Below, in pieces: positions 1 through 7,804 of a stretch of DNA of 64,000 bases; the stretch's first letter is position 1, and each line of letters opens with the position of its first letter. The position numbers and the translations under genes were made by a program. Origin of the DNA: CAVSUZ01 sp963795415 (GTDB lineage Bacteria; Pseudomonadota; Alphaproteobacteria; Acetobacterales; Acetobacteraceae); assembly GCA_963795415.1 (NCBI GenBank), contig CAWCHQ010000003.1, positions 682,001 to 746,000 on the forward strand, given 5' to 3'. Below the pieces are notes generated by a model, which saw only the letters and a list, made by a program, of their open reading frames with translations, made no database searches and was not told the DNA's origin.

Positions 1-822
1 GTGCCGTACCGGCAGAATTTCGGTCCGTTCGCGCCGGAGGTGTTTCACACGCCGTATCCCAATCCGTTCCGCGGTTTTTCCGAGGATGCCGCGCTGCGTG
101 CGCTGGACGATCTGTTTGCAACCGAGGTGGCGGCCGAGCGGGTCGCGGCCATTCTGGTCGAGCCGGTGCAGGGCGATGGCGGGTTTCTGCCGGCCTCCGG
201 CGCATTCCTGCAGGCATTGCGGCGTGTCACGGATCGCCACGGCATCGTGCTGATCCTGGACGAGATTCAGACCGGCTTCGGCCGCACCGGCTCGATGTTC
301 GCATTCGAACAGGCGGCTATAAGGCCGGATCTGGTGACGTTGGCAAAGAGTCTTGCGGGCGGATTGCCGCTGTCGGCCGTGGTCGGCCGGGCCGAGGTCA
401 TGGACGCACCGGCGCCCGGCGGGCTCGGCGGCACGTACGGTGGCAACGCCCTGGCCTGCGCGGCGGCACTGGCGGTGCTGGATGCGTTCGAGCAGGACGG
501 GTTGCTGGAACAGGGCGCACGGCTGGGAGAGGCGCTGGCGCTCGGGCTGCATGGCTTGCAGCGACGCTATCCGGCGGCGATCGGAGAGGTTCGCGGGCTC
601 GGGGTGATGCAGGCGATGGAGATGGTTGCGGCTGACAGCTCGCCGAACGCGGGGCTGGCGCAGCGTGTGATCGACGAAGCGCGCATCAGAGGACTGCTGG
701 TGATCAAGTGCGGCGTGGAGCGGAACGTTATCCGGTTTCTCGCGCCGCTGGTCACGACGGAGGCTCAGCTTGCGGAGGCGCTGGAGATTCTGGAGGACGC
801 GCTGGAAAGGGCCGGCGCTTAA
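1..822 (+). CDS. Class III PLP-dependent aminotransferase (4-aminobutyrate aminotransferase-like), 5' end cut by window
   Basis: C-terminal 273 residues of a fold-type I, class III aminotransferase that moves an amino group from a terminal amine (GABA, putrescine or a similar omega-amine) to a keto acid. The PLP-binding signature is clear: DEIQTG at residues 87-92 and the Schiff-base lysine in LAKSLAGG at about residue 116, followed by GGTYGGN. Family members run about 420-450 residues, so roughly the first 150 lie upstream of the window, and the GTG at base 1 is probably not the start. The FAD amine oxidase at 1495-2772 suggests an amine or polyamine catabolic locus. GabT, putrescine and ornithine transaminases cannot be told apart from this part alone. 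Confidence 0.9.
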   Translation: MPYRQNFGPFAPEVFHTPYPNPFRGFSEDAALRALDDLFATEVAAERVAAILVEPVQGDGGFLPASGAFLQALRRVTDRHGIVLILDEIQTGFGRTGSMFAFEQAAIRPDLVTLAKSLAGGLPLSAVVGRAEVMDAPAPGGLGGTYGGNALACAAALAVLDAFEQDGLLEQGARLGEALALGLHGLQRRYPAAIGEVRGLGVMQAMEMVAADSSPNAGLAQRVIDEARIRGLLVIKCGVERNVIRFLAPLVTTEAQLAEALEILEDALERAGA

Positions 823-828
823 AGCGTG

Positions 829-933
829 ATCGCCGGAAGCGTAAATCACGCTGTCAAACAGAAGCAAGATCGCTGAAGGCGGAATCGCCGGAAGCGTGAA
901 TCACGCTGTCAAACAGAAGCAAGATCGCTGAAG
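829..933. repeat. Tandem direct repeat, two 50-bp copies
   Basis: Two copies of a 50-bp sequence (829-878 and 884-933) differ at one base and repeat with a 55-bp period. Each holds the words CGCCGGAAGCGT and AATCACGCTGTCAAACAG. They fill most of the gap after the aminotransferase stop. No coding potential was seen; the function is unknown. Confidence 0.85.
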
Positions 934-1008
934 ACGGGTTGAACCCTGCCTTCAATGACGGCCTGACCCGGGATAGGCTTGGCGCCCCATACGAACGGAG
1001 ACGCCGGA

Positions 1009-1374
1009 GTGAGAAACCCCGATCAGGACAAGGCCATCCTGTCCGAACTGAACCGAAACTACGTGCGTGCCGTCGATCAGGCAGACCGCGCGTGGTTCGA
1101 AGCCAACCTCGCCAGCGACTTCATGAACACCAATCCGGACGGAACCCTGATCGGGCGGGCTGCGTTCCTCGATCAGATCGCACGTGGATCGACGGTGCAG
1201 GGCATCCGCGAGCATGACGTGGTGATCCGTCAGTTCGGAGATTTTGCCATCATCCACGCGCGCACGGCATATCGGAAGCCCGACGGCTCGGTGGGCGGCG
1301 GACGATACACCGACGATTGGCTGTTCCGGGACGGCCGCTGGCAGTGCGTCTCTGCGCATGTGTCGCGGTGTTAG
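1009..1374 (+). CDS. SnoaL/DUF4440-like NTF2-fold protein
   Basis: A 121-residue protein of the NTF2-like superfamily (DUF4440/SnoaL-like). The pattern is typical: an N-terminal helix with NRNYVRAVDQ, then LASDFMNTNPDGTLIGRAAFL, and a final strand pair ending in DDWLFRDGRWQCVSAH. Such domains bind small molecules or act as small isomerases or hydrolases; no substrate can be named. GTG at 1009 is preferred because GGAG lies at 997-1000, 8 nt upstream; a TTG at 979 would add 10 residues. The stop TAG lies inside the palindromic repeat that follows. Confidence 0.75.
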   Translation: MRNPDQDKAILSELNRNYVRAVDQADRAWFEANLASDFMNTNPDGTLIGRAAFLDQIARGSTVQGIREHDVVIRQFGDFAIIHARTAYRKPDGSVGGGRYTDDWLFRDGRWQCVSAHVSRC

Positions 1375-1433
1375 AGCAGATCGCGCTTGGCTGGAAACGC
1401 CTGGCGTTTCCAGGAGCGCGTAAATCTGCTCTA
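1372..1433. repeat. Dispersed palindromic (REP-like) element, copy 1
   Basis: A 62-bp element able to fold almost completely. The outer arms TAGAGCAGAT and ATCTGCTCTA are perfect complements, and the inner arms CTGGAAACGC and GCGTTTCCAG enclose a 3-nt loop. A near-identical element lies on the opposite strand at 63183-63242. It includes the stop codon of the preceding gene. Confidence 0.85.
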
Positions 1434-1451
1434 AAACCATGAAGTCCGAGC

Positions 1452-1480
1452 GTTTCAGGCTGATACAGTCAGCCTGAAAC
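1452..1480. repeat. Perfect 12-bp hairpin between convergent genes
   Basis: GTTTCAGGCTGA, loop TACAG, then the exact complement. It lies between the 3' ends of a plus-strand gene and the minus-strand FAD oxidase, flanked by GAGC and GCTCTAG words like the adjoining REP-like element. It could act as a bidirectional terminator, but no T-tract follows it. Its architecture (12-bp stem, 5-nt loop) matches the hairpin at 63141-63169. Confidence 0.75.
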
Positions 1481-1494
1481 TGCTCTAGAACGCT

Positions 1495-2772
1495 TCAGCC
1501 GACCATATCCTTGAACCGGTAGTATGCTCCGACGAAGGGCATGAACCACGGCGGCCCGAAATGGCCGAACACCGGGGGCCAAGGCAACCCGCGCAATGGA
1601 TTCGCGCCCGCATCACCGGCCATCACGGCGGCCATTTTCTGCCCCATGTGAACCGACATCTGGGCGCCGTGGCCGCTGTAGCCCATGGCGTAGAAGACGC
1701 CCTGATGCTCCCCGGCGCGTGGCAGCCGGTCCGCCGTCAGGTCGATGGTGCCACCCCAGCAGTAGTCGATGCCGACCGGGCCAAGCTGGGGGAAGGTGCG
1801 ATGCAGCGTTGCTTGCAGGATGCGGCCTGACTTGAGATCGGAGGTCAGGCTGGACAGGGCGAAGCGGGCGCGGCCACCGAAGATCAGGCGGTTGTCGGGC
1901 GCGATGCGGAAGTAATTGCCGATGTTCAAGGTGGTGGTTGCCGTGCGCCGCGTGGGCATGATGGAACCGATCTGGGATTCCGTTAGCGGTTCTGTGGCGA
2001 TGATGAAGCTGCCGATCGGGATCACCCGACGACGGAAGAAGAAGAACGGTCCACGTATGCTGGGGCCGGTGGCCACCAGAACCTGACCCGCGGTGATGGG
2101 ACCGCGGTTGGTGGTGACTTCGTAGCGCGCGCCGGACAGCCGCTTGAGGCCCGTGACGGCAGCGTTTTCAAAGATGCGGGCGCCGTTGCGCCTGGCGGCG
2201 GTGGCAAGACCGGTGCCGAACTGGCCCATGTGCATCTGGGCGCTCTTCCGGTACAGCAGCCCGCCATGGAAGCGGTCTGAGCCGACCTCGGTGCGGATCC
2301 TTTCGGGTGGAACGAGGTCGGTTTCGGGATCGGCCTCCCGGTGCAGCAGGTCGAAGCCGTGGGCGATTTTCTCGTAGTGCGCGGGCTTGGCCGCTAGCTT
2401 GATCTTGCCACCGCGGCGGAAGGTGCAGGTGATTTGCTCCTCCTGCACGATGCGCTCCACGGTGTTCACCGCATCGTCGTAGGAGCGATAAAGGGCGCGC
2501 GCGTGGTCGAGGCCCAGGCGCTCGACAAGGCCGCCGAAATCCACCGCGGTGCCGTTGTTGACATGCCCGCCATTGCGGCCCGACGCCCCGCTGATGACGC
2601 GATCCGCCTCCAGCACCACGACGCTGGCGCCACGCCGGGCCAGCGCCAGCGCGGCCGAAAGCCCGGTGAAGCCGCCGCCGATGACCGCAACGTCGGCGGT
2701 TTCGGGCAGCGGGCCGGGTTCGGCGCCGGTAAAGGCGGGCGCCGTGTCGTGCCAGTAGGAGGCCTGTTTCAT
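1495..2772 (-). CDS. FAD-dependent amine oxidoreductase (DAO / PuuB-OrdL type)
   Basis: A 425-residue flavoprotein of the D-amino-acid oxidase superfamily, closest in style to gamma-glutamylputrescine oxidase (PuuB/OrdL). It should oxidise a secondary or primary amine, with O2 or a quinone as acceptor. The Rossmann motif VIGGGFTGLSAA is at about residues 30-41, followed by VVLEAD and SGASGRNGGHVNNG, which position the FAD. The C-terminal GYSGHGAQMS is the second FAD contact typical of the family. The downstream HAD gene in the same direction ends 3 bp before this gene's start codon in map order, so the two are probably co-transcribed. The aminotransferase upstream supports an amine-degradation role. 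Confidence 0.88.
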   Translation of the reverse strand: MKQASYWHDTAPAFTGAEPGPLPETADVAVIGGGFTGLSAALALARRGASVVVLEADRVISGASGRNGGHVNNGTAVDFGGLVERLGLDHARALYRSYDDAVNTVERIVQEEQITCTFRRGGKIKLAAKPAHYEKIAHGFDLLHREADPETDLVPPERIRTEVGSDRFHGGLLYRKSAQMHMGQFGTGLATAARRNGARIFENAAVTGLKRLSGARYEVTTNRGPITAGQVLVATGPSIRGPFFFFRRRVIPIGSFIIATEPLTESQIGSIMPTRRTATTTLNIGNYFRIAPDNRLIFGGRARFALSSLTSDLKSGRILQATLHRTFPQLGPVGIDYCWGGTIDLTADRLPRAGEHQGVFYAMGYSGHGAQMSVHMGQKMAAVMAGDAGANPLRGLPWPPVFGHFGPPWFMPFVGAYYRFKDMVG

Positions 2773-2775
2773 TCG

Positions 2776-3444
2776 TTACAGGCCGACCAGCGTCGGCAGG
2801 CCGCCAAGATCCGTCATCTCGTGGTAGCCATAGTAGGGTGTCGATGGTTCGTAGCCGCGATTGACATAAGCCTTGTCTCGGATGCCGAGATCGCGGGCGG
2901 TCATCAGATCATAGCGCAAGCTGCTGGAGACGTGCAGCACGTCCTCGGGCCGGGCGCCGAGCGAATCCAGCATGAACTCGAACCCGCGCATTCTCGGTTT
3001 GTACGACTGTGCCTGCTCTGCCGTGAAGACGGCATGGAATGGCGCGCCGAGCTTATCGACGTTGTGCTGGATCTGCGCGTTGGCGGCGTTCGACAGGATC
3101 ACAAGGGGGATGTGTTCCCCGACGCGGCGCAGCGGTTCCGGCACGTCGGGATGCGGACCCCAGGTTGGGACAGCGTCGTAGATGGCCTGACCCTCGGACT
3201 CGACGAACGGAATACCGTGCCGCCTGCAGGTGCGCCGCAAGGCGTTCTTGATAACCTCGACATAGGGCTGCCAGGGGCCAAGGACTTCATCGAGCCGATA
3301 GCCGGTGAAGTCGCGCACGAACTGCTCCAGCCGGTCCGCCGGCAGCCGGGCGGCGAACATTTCGCGCGCCATATCGCCGATGCGGAAATGGGTCAGTGTT
3401 CCGTAACAATCGAAGGTGATGAAACGGGGGCGGAGAGCAGGCAT
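2776..3444 (-). CDS. Haloacid dehalogenase type II-like hydrolase
   Basis: A 222-residue HAD-superfamily hydrolase with a type II haloacid dehalogenase layout. The nucleophile Asp is in ITFDCYGTLT (about residue 12), motif II is VILSNAA, the lysine is in QSYKPRMRGFE, and motif III is HVSSSLRYDLMTARDLG. Such enzymes hydrolyse 2-haloacids or phosphate esters. ATG at 3444 is preferred because AAGGGGA lies 8-9 nt upstream; an upstream start at 3504 has no such support. It sits just before the FAD oxidase on the same strand, and a second HAD gene is divergent from it. Confidence 0.85.
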   Translation of the reverse strand: MPALRPRFITFDCYGTLTHFRIGDMAREMFAARLPADRLEQFVRDFTGYRLDEVLGPWQPYVEVIKNALRRTCRRHGIPFVESEGQAIYDAVPTWGPHPDVPEPLRRVGEHIPLVILSNAANAQIQHNVDKLGAPFHAVFTAEQAQSYKPRMRGFEFMLDSLGARPEDVLHVSSSLRYDLMTARDLGIRDKAYVNRGYEPSTPYYGYHEMTDLGGLPTLVGL

Positions 3445-3616
3445 GAATTGTTCCCCTTGCACGGTTTCCAGGCTCCTCCACAATAAACCGAGACCGCAGC
3501 ACAATATGCTGCAAGGAAGTTCGAAACGGCACAGGGTTCGCGTCGATCCGCTGGATTCAATCGTTGAACGTCGGTGCCGCCGTTAGTATCCCACAAAACC
3601 GGGAGAGAGCTGTCGG

Positions 3617-4354
3617 ATGGGAACGCAGGAGCCGAAAGTTCTGACCTTCGATGTGGTTGGCACCCTGATCGACTTTGAAGGAGGCGTGCTCGGATATTTG
3701 CGGCAGAACATTCCCCAAACACAGACGATCGATGACGATACCATCCTGAAGGCCTACCGGGAGACGCGTCCACGGAAGGCATCAATCGGGTATCCGGACA
3801 ACCTGGTGCAGGGTTACGAGGACATCGCGGAACGCCTGGGACTGCCGCGGACCAAGGGATTGGCAGAGGGACTTCGGGATTCGGTCCGGACATGGAGCGG
3901 CTTTCCTGATTCGGCAGCGGCGCTGAAGCGATTGAAGCAGCGCTATAAACTGGTGGCGATGACGAATGCACAGCGCTGGGCATTGGACTATATGTCCGCG
4001 GCCTTGGGCGACCCGTTCGACGACCGCGTCACCTCCGACGATGCGTTATGCGAAAAGCCCGATCCCTGCTTCTTCGCTTTCGCGCGCGGCCGGCTGAGCC
4101 GCGACGGCCATGGGATGCACGATATTCTGCACGTGGCGCAGAGCCAGTATCACGACATCGGCGTGGCGCGCCGCATGGGCTATACGGTGTGCTGGATCGA
4201 GCGCAGGATGGGTCTGAAGGGCAGCGGCGGCACGCAGGAGGTGCCGGAGCCGACGACACCGGACTATCATTTCGCGACCCTGGCTGAGTTGGCGGATTTC
4301 GCTGAGAGCGGAAAGCTATGGATGCGCGACACGCCGCAAAAGCCAGACGCCTGA
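3617..4354 (+). CDS. HAD-superfamily hydrolase
   Basis: A 245-residue HAD hydrolase with nucleophile motif LTFDVVGTL at the N-terminus, VAMTNAQRW as motif II, CEKPDPCFFAFA carrying the lysine, and HVAQSQYHDIGVARRMG as motif III. It is paralogous in layout to the divergent HAD gene at 2776-3444 (both resemble haloacid dehalogenase type II) but clearly distinct. It is followed after 41 bp by the peptide importer genes in the same direction, so it may share their transcript. The substrate is unknown. Confidence 0.82.
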   Translation: MGTQEPKVLTFDVVGTLIDFEGGVLGYLRQNIPQTQTIDDDTILKAYRETRPRKASIGYPDNLVQGYEDIAERLGLPRTKGLAEGLRDSVRTWSGFPDSAAALKRLKQRYKLVAMTNAQRWALDYMSAALGDPFDDRVTSDDALCEKPDPCFFAFARGRLSRDGHGMHDILHVAQSQYHDIGVARRMGYTVCWIERRMGLKGSGGTQEVPEPTTPDYHFATLAELADFAESGKLWMRDTPQKPDA

Positions 4355-4395
4355 CGGCTGCAGGGCAGGGCTTTGCGACAGGGAGAACCAATCAA

Positions 4396-5947
4396 ATGAA
4401 AAATTGTTTGTCACGTCGTGATGCGCTGCTGCTTGGCGGCACGGCCGGTGCTGGGATTGGCCACGCGCGGGCTGCTCGTTCCGCCGGCCTATGCGCAGCA
4501 GCCCCAGCCGAAGCGGGGCGGGGTGATGCGGGTGGCCGAAGATGATTCCTCGACGGCAGATACGCTGGACCCCGCGCGCGCAAACAACGATACGGATTAT
4601 TGCCGGCTGTTCATGTTCTACAACGGGCTGACGGTTTTCGACGAACACCTGGTGCCGCAGCCGGACCTTGCGACGTCGCTGGAAACGAAGGACGCCAAGG
4701 TATGGACGATCAAGCTGCGGAAGGGTGTGACGTTCCACGATGGGTCGCCGTTCACGTCGGCCGACGTGGTGTATTCGCTGCAGCGGCACAAGGATCCGAA
4801 GGCAGGGTCCGTGGTTCGGCCGCTGGCGTCCCAGATGGAGGAGATCAAGGCGACGGCGCCCGACGAGGTGCAGATCACGCTGAGCTCCCCGAACTCCGAG
4901 CTGCCGACGATCTTCGCCGTCTATCAGTTTGTTATGGTCAAGGACGGCACCACCAACTTCAACAAGGGCAACGGCACCGGGCCGTTCGTCTGCAAGGAGT
5001 TCTCCCCCGGTGTGCGCTCGGTCGGAACGCGCAATCCGAACTATTACCACGAGGGCCGGCCGTATCTTGATCAGATCGTGTTCTCGGGGATTACCGACAA
5101 CGCCGCGCGGGTTGACGCTCTGCTGTCGGGCGACATCGACATTGCGGGATCGATCGACCCGCATTCGACCGCGCAGGTGAAGGGCGCGAGCGGGTTCGAG
5201 ATCTTCGAGACGAAGAGCGCCGATTATACCGACCTCATCATGCATCTGGATGCGCCGGATATCGGCAATCCGGACTTCGTGATGGCGATGAAATTGCTGC
5301 AGAACCGTCAGCAGATCCTGAACAGCGTGCTGCTGGGGTATGGCACCATCGGTAACGACCAGCCCGTGGCGCCGAACAGCCCGTATTACGATGCATCGAT
5401 CCCGCAGCGGCCATATGACCCGGCACAAGCGAAATCGTTGCTGCAGAAAGCCGGGATGCTGAACAAGAGCGTGCAACTGGTATGCTCGCCGGCGGCGACG
5501 GGATCGCCGGATATGGCGGTGATCCTGCAGAATTCGGCGCGGGAGATCGGCTTCAATCTGCAGATTCGGCGCGTGCCGTCGGACGGATACTGGTCCAACT
5601 TCTGGCTGAAGGCCCCATTCGCTTACGGCAACATCAATCCGCGGCCGAATCCGGACACGCTGTTTTCCTTGTTCTTCCAGTCCAGCGCGCCCTGGAACGA
5701 GAGCAAGTGGAAGAACGAGCAGTTCGACAAGCTGCTGCTGGATGCGCGTTCAGAGACGGATTTTGCCAAGCGAAAGGCGACTTACGGCGACATGCAGCGG
5801 CTGGTGCGCGATCAGGCCGGCATCGGCATTCCGGTGTTCATCAGCAGCATCGACGCGCATTCCTCCAAGGTGAAGGGACTGCGGCCAATTCCAACCGGCG
5901 GGCTGATGGGCTATAATTTCTCGCAGTATGTCTGGCTCGGCAGTTGA
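4396..5947 (+). CDS. ABC transporter substrate-binding protein, family 5 (peptide/nickel type), frameshifted in the signal peptide
   Basis: Periplasmic solute-binding protein (SBP_bac_5), about 515 residues, delivering peptides or similar solutes to the permeases that follow. Typical text includes DTLDPARANNDTDY, LRKGVTFHDGSPFTSADVVYS and GTGPFVCKEF. The signal peptide is split between two frames. From ATG 4396 the reading gives MKNCLSRRDALLLGGTAGAG with a twin-arginine motif, while the mature protein and the AYA-QQ cleavage site are in the next frame. Removing one G from the GGG at 4453-4455 joins them perfectly as AGAG-LATRGLLVPPAYA, so an extra G (sequence error or recent mutation) is likely. 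An unshifted start at GTG 4418 would lose the Tat motif. The stop overlaps the permease start by 20 nt. Confidence 0.85.
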
Positions 5948-6947
5948 CGGAGGCGCCGCCGGTGCGCGTCTGAGCCGGCGGCGGGCCTTCCGCGACTTTT
6001 TTCTCGCACGCCTGATCCTTCGCCGGATCGGCGTCAGCGTGCTTCTGCTGCTTGCGGTTTCCCTGATCGTGTTTGCCGGGACGGAAATGTTACCCGGTGA
6101 CGTGGCGCAGATGATCCTGGGCCAGTCGGCGACGCAGGCCACGGTGGATGCGCTGCGCGCGACCATGCACCTGAACGAGCCGGCGTGGCAGCGCTACATC
6201 CACTGGCTTTTCGGATTGCTGAGCGGCGACCCGGGCACCTCCTTGGTCAACGGCATGCCGATCGCCGATTTAATCGGCGGCCGTCTGACCAACTCCCTGC
6301 TCCTCGCCCTGCTGACCACTATCGTGGTGGTGCCTCTGGCGCTGACGGCAGGGATCACCGCAGCGGTGTGGCGCGGCAGTGCCTATGATCGAGTTGTCAA
6401 CGTGCTGACCGTGGCGGCGGTCTCGATCCCGGAGTTCCTGTTTGCCACGACGGCGGTATTGATCTTTGCCGTTCGGCTGCACTGGCTGCCCGCCCTGTCC
6501 TATGCGGCGAACACGGACTCGCTGCATGCGATGTTCCGTTCATTCGCCCTGCCGGTCGGCACGCTGTCGATAGCGATCTTCCCCCAGATGGCGCGCATGA
6601 CGCGCGCGGCGCTGATCAACACGCTCGGGTCGAGCTATGTGGAGATGGCGCTGCTGAAGGGTGTGCGTCCGGTCCGGCTGGTGCTGCGGCACGCGCTGCC
6701 GAATGCACTCGGTCCCATCGCCAACGCCATCGCGCTAAGTCTGTCGTTTCTGCTTGGCGGCATCGTCATCGTGGAATCGGTTTTCAACTATCCCGGCCTG
6801 GCCAAGCTGATGGTGGACGCGGTCAGCACACGGGACGTTCCGCTGGTGCAGTCCTGCGCCATGATTTTCTGCGCGGGCTATCTGCTGCTGGTGCTGATCG
6901 CCGACATCGCGACGATCCTGTCCAATCCGCGGCTGAGGTACCGATGA
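5928..6947 (+). CDS. ABC transporter permease (DppB/OppB type)
   Basis: Inner-membrane permease of 339 residues. It has the DppB-style N-terminal helix (RIGVSVLLLLAVSLIVFAG) followed by a periplasmic segment with LGQSATQATVDALRATMHLNEP. The permease-ATPase coupling region is LLKGVRPVRLVLRHALPNAL. It starts inside the end of the binding-protein gene and overlaps the next permease by the 4-nt ATGA, so translational coupling is expected. It forms the channel together with the DppC-type partner. Confidence 0.92.
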   Translation: MSGSAVDGGAAGARLSRRRAFRDFFLARLILRRIGVSVLLLLAVSLIVFAGTEMLPGDVAQMILGQSATQATVDALRATMHLNEPAWQRYIHWLFGLLSGDPGTSLVNGMPIADLIGGRLTNSLLLALLTTIVVVPLALTAGITAAVWRGSAYDRVVNVLTVAAVSIPEFLFATTAVLIFAVRLHWLPALSYAANTDSLHAMFRSFALPVGTLSIAIFPQMARMTRAALINTLGSSYVEMALLKGVRPVRLVLRHALPNALGPIANAIALSLSFLLGGIVIVESVFNYPGLAKLMVDAVSTRDVPLVQSCAMIFCAGYLLLVLIADIATILSNPRLRYR

Positions 6948-7804
6948 GCGTCACCCTCGAGACCGCGGCTGAGGCCCTGCCGCGGCGCCGCCGGGCCCAA
7001 TGGCCGCTGCTGGGACGCATCGCTGCAGTGGTGGTGATTGCCTGCCTGGGCACTGCGCTCTTCGGTCCGGTCATTGCGCCTTACAAGCCGGGCAGCATTG
7101 TCAGCCAGACGGTATTCGGCCCAATGACCTGGGCGCATCCGCTCGGCACGGATTACCTGGGCCGCGACATGCTGAGCCGCGTGCTGACGGGCGCACGCTA
7201 TACCATTGGCGTCGCCTTGCCGGCGACGGTTCTGGCTTCTTTTGCCGGCACGATGCTCGGCATGCTCGCGGCGTCGTGGGGCGGTCCGCCCGATCAGGTG
7301 GTCAGCCGCATCATGGATGCAGTGATTTCCTTTCCCAGTCTGATCTTCAGCCTGGTGGTGGTTGCGGGTATGGGTTCGTCGGTGACGGTGCTGATCCTGA
7401 CAGCCGCGGTGATCTACACGCCCGGGTGTTTCCGCATCGTCCGATCCATCGCGGTTGGCATCAATGCAACCGATTTCGTCGCCGCAGCGCGGGCGCGGGG
7501 TGAGCGCAACCTGACAGTGGTGGTTGAGGAAATTCTGCCCAACATGGTAGCCCCGATCCTGACGGACTTCGGACTGCGCTTCGTGTTCATCGTCCTGTTG
7601 TTGAGCAGCCTGAGCTTTCTGGGAATGGGCATTCAGCCGCCGTATTCCGATTGGGGCGGACTGGTGCGGGAGAACCTGGATGGGCTGAGCCAGGGTGCTC
7701 CCGCGGTCATCGTGCCGGCGATCGCGATCGCCATCCTGACAGTATCGGTCAACCTGCTGATCGACAGCCTGCCGAACCGCCGGGCCGCGCGTAATGGCGG
7801 CTAG
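6944..7804 (+). CDS. ABC transporter permease (DppC/OppC type)
   Basis: Second permease, 286 residues. It has the DppC hallmark HPLGTDYLGRDMLSRVLTGA near residue 65 and the coupling segment RARGERNLTVVVEEILPNM. The C-terminal region PPYSDWGGLVRENLDG is conserved in the family. The start overlaps the preceding permease by 4 nt and its end overlaps the ATPase gene by 11 nt. Its substrate is set by the family 5 binding protein encoded upstream. Confidence 0.92.
   Translation: MSVTLETAAEALPRRRRAQWPLLGRIAAVVVIACLGTALFGPVIAPYKPGSIVSQTVFGPMTWAHPLGTDYLGRDMLSRVLTGARYTIGVALPATVLASFAGTMLGMLAASWGGPPDQVVSRIMDAVISFPSLIFSLVVVAGMGSSVTVLILTAAVIYTPGCFRIVRSIAVGINATDFVAAARARGERNLTVVVEEILPNMVAPILTDFGLRFVFIVLLLSSLSFLGMGIQPPYSDWGGLVRENLDGLSQGAPAVIVPAIAIAILTVSVNLLIDSLPNRRAARNGG

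Noticed and set aside
829..933. Possible CRISPR remnant
   Set aside because: Only two units, 50-bp repeat with 5-bp spacer, no cas genes nearby.
2434..3486. 350-residue plus-strand open frame
   Set aside because: Antisense to the FAD oxidase and HAD genes, both of which carry clear family motifs; composition is Arg/Ala/Gly-rich with no recognisable domain.
4316..5476. 386-residue minus-strand open frame
   Set aside because: Antisense to the peptide-binding protein gene; His/Arg-rich low-quality sequence caused by high-GC codon bias.
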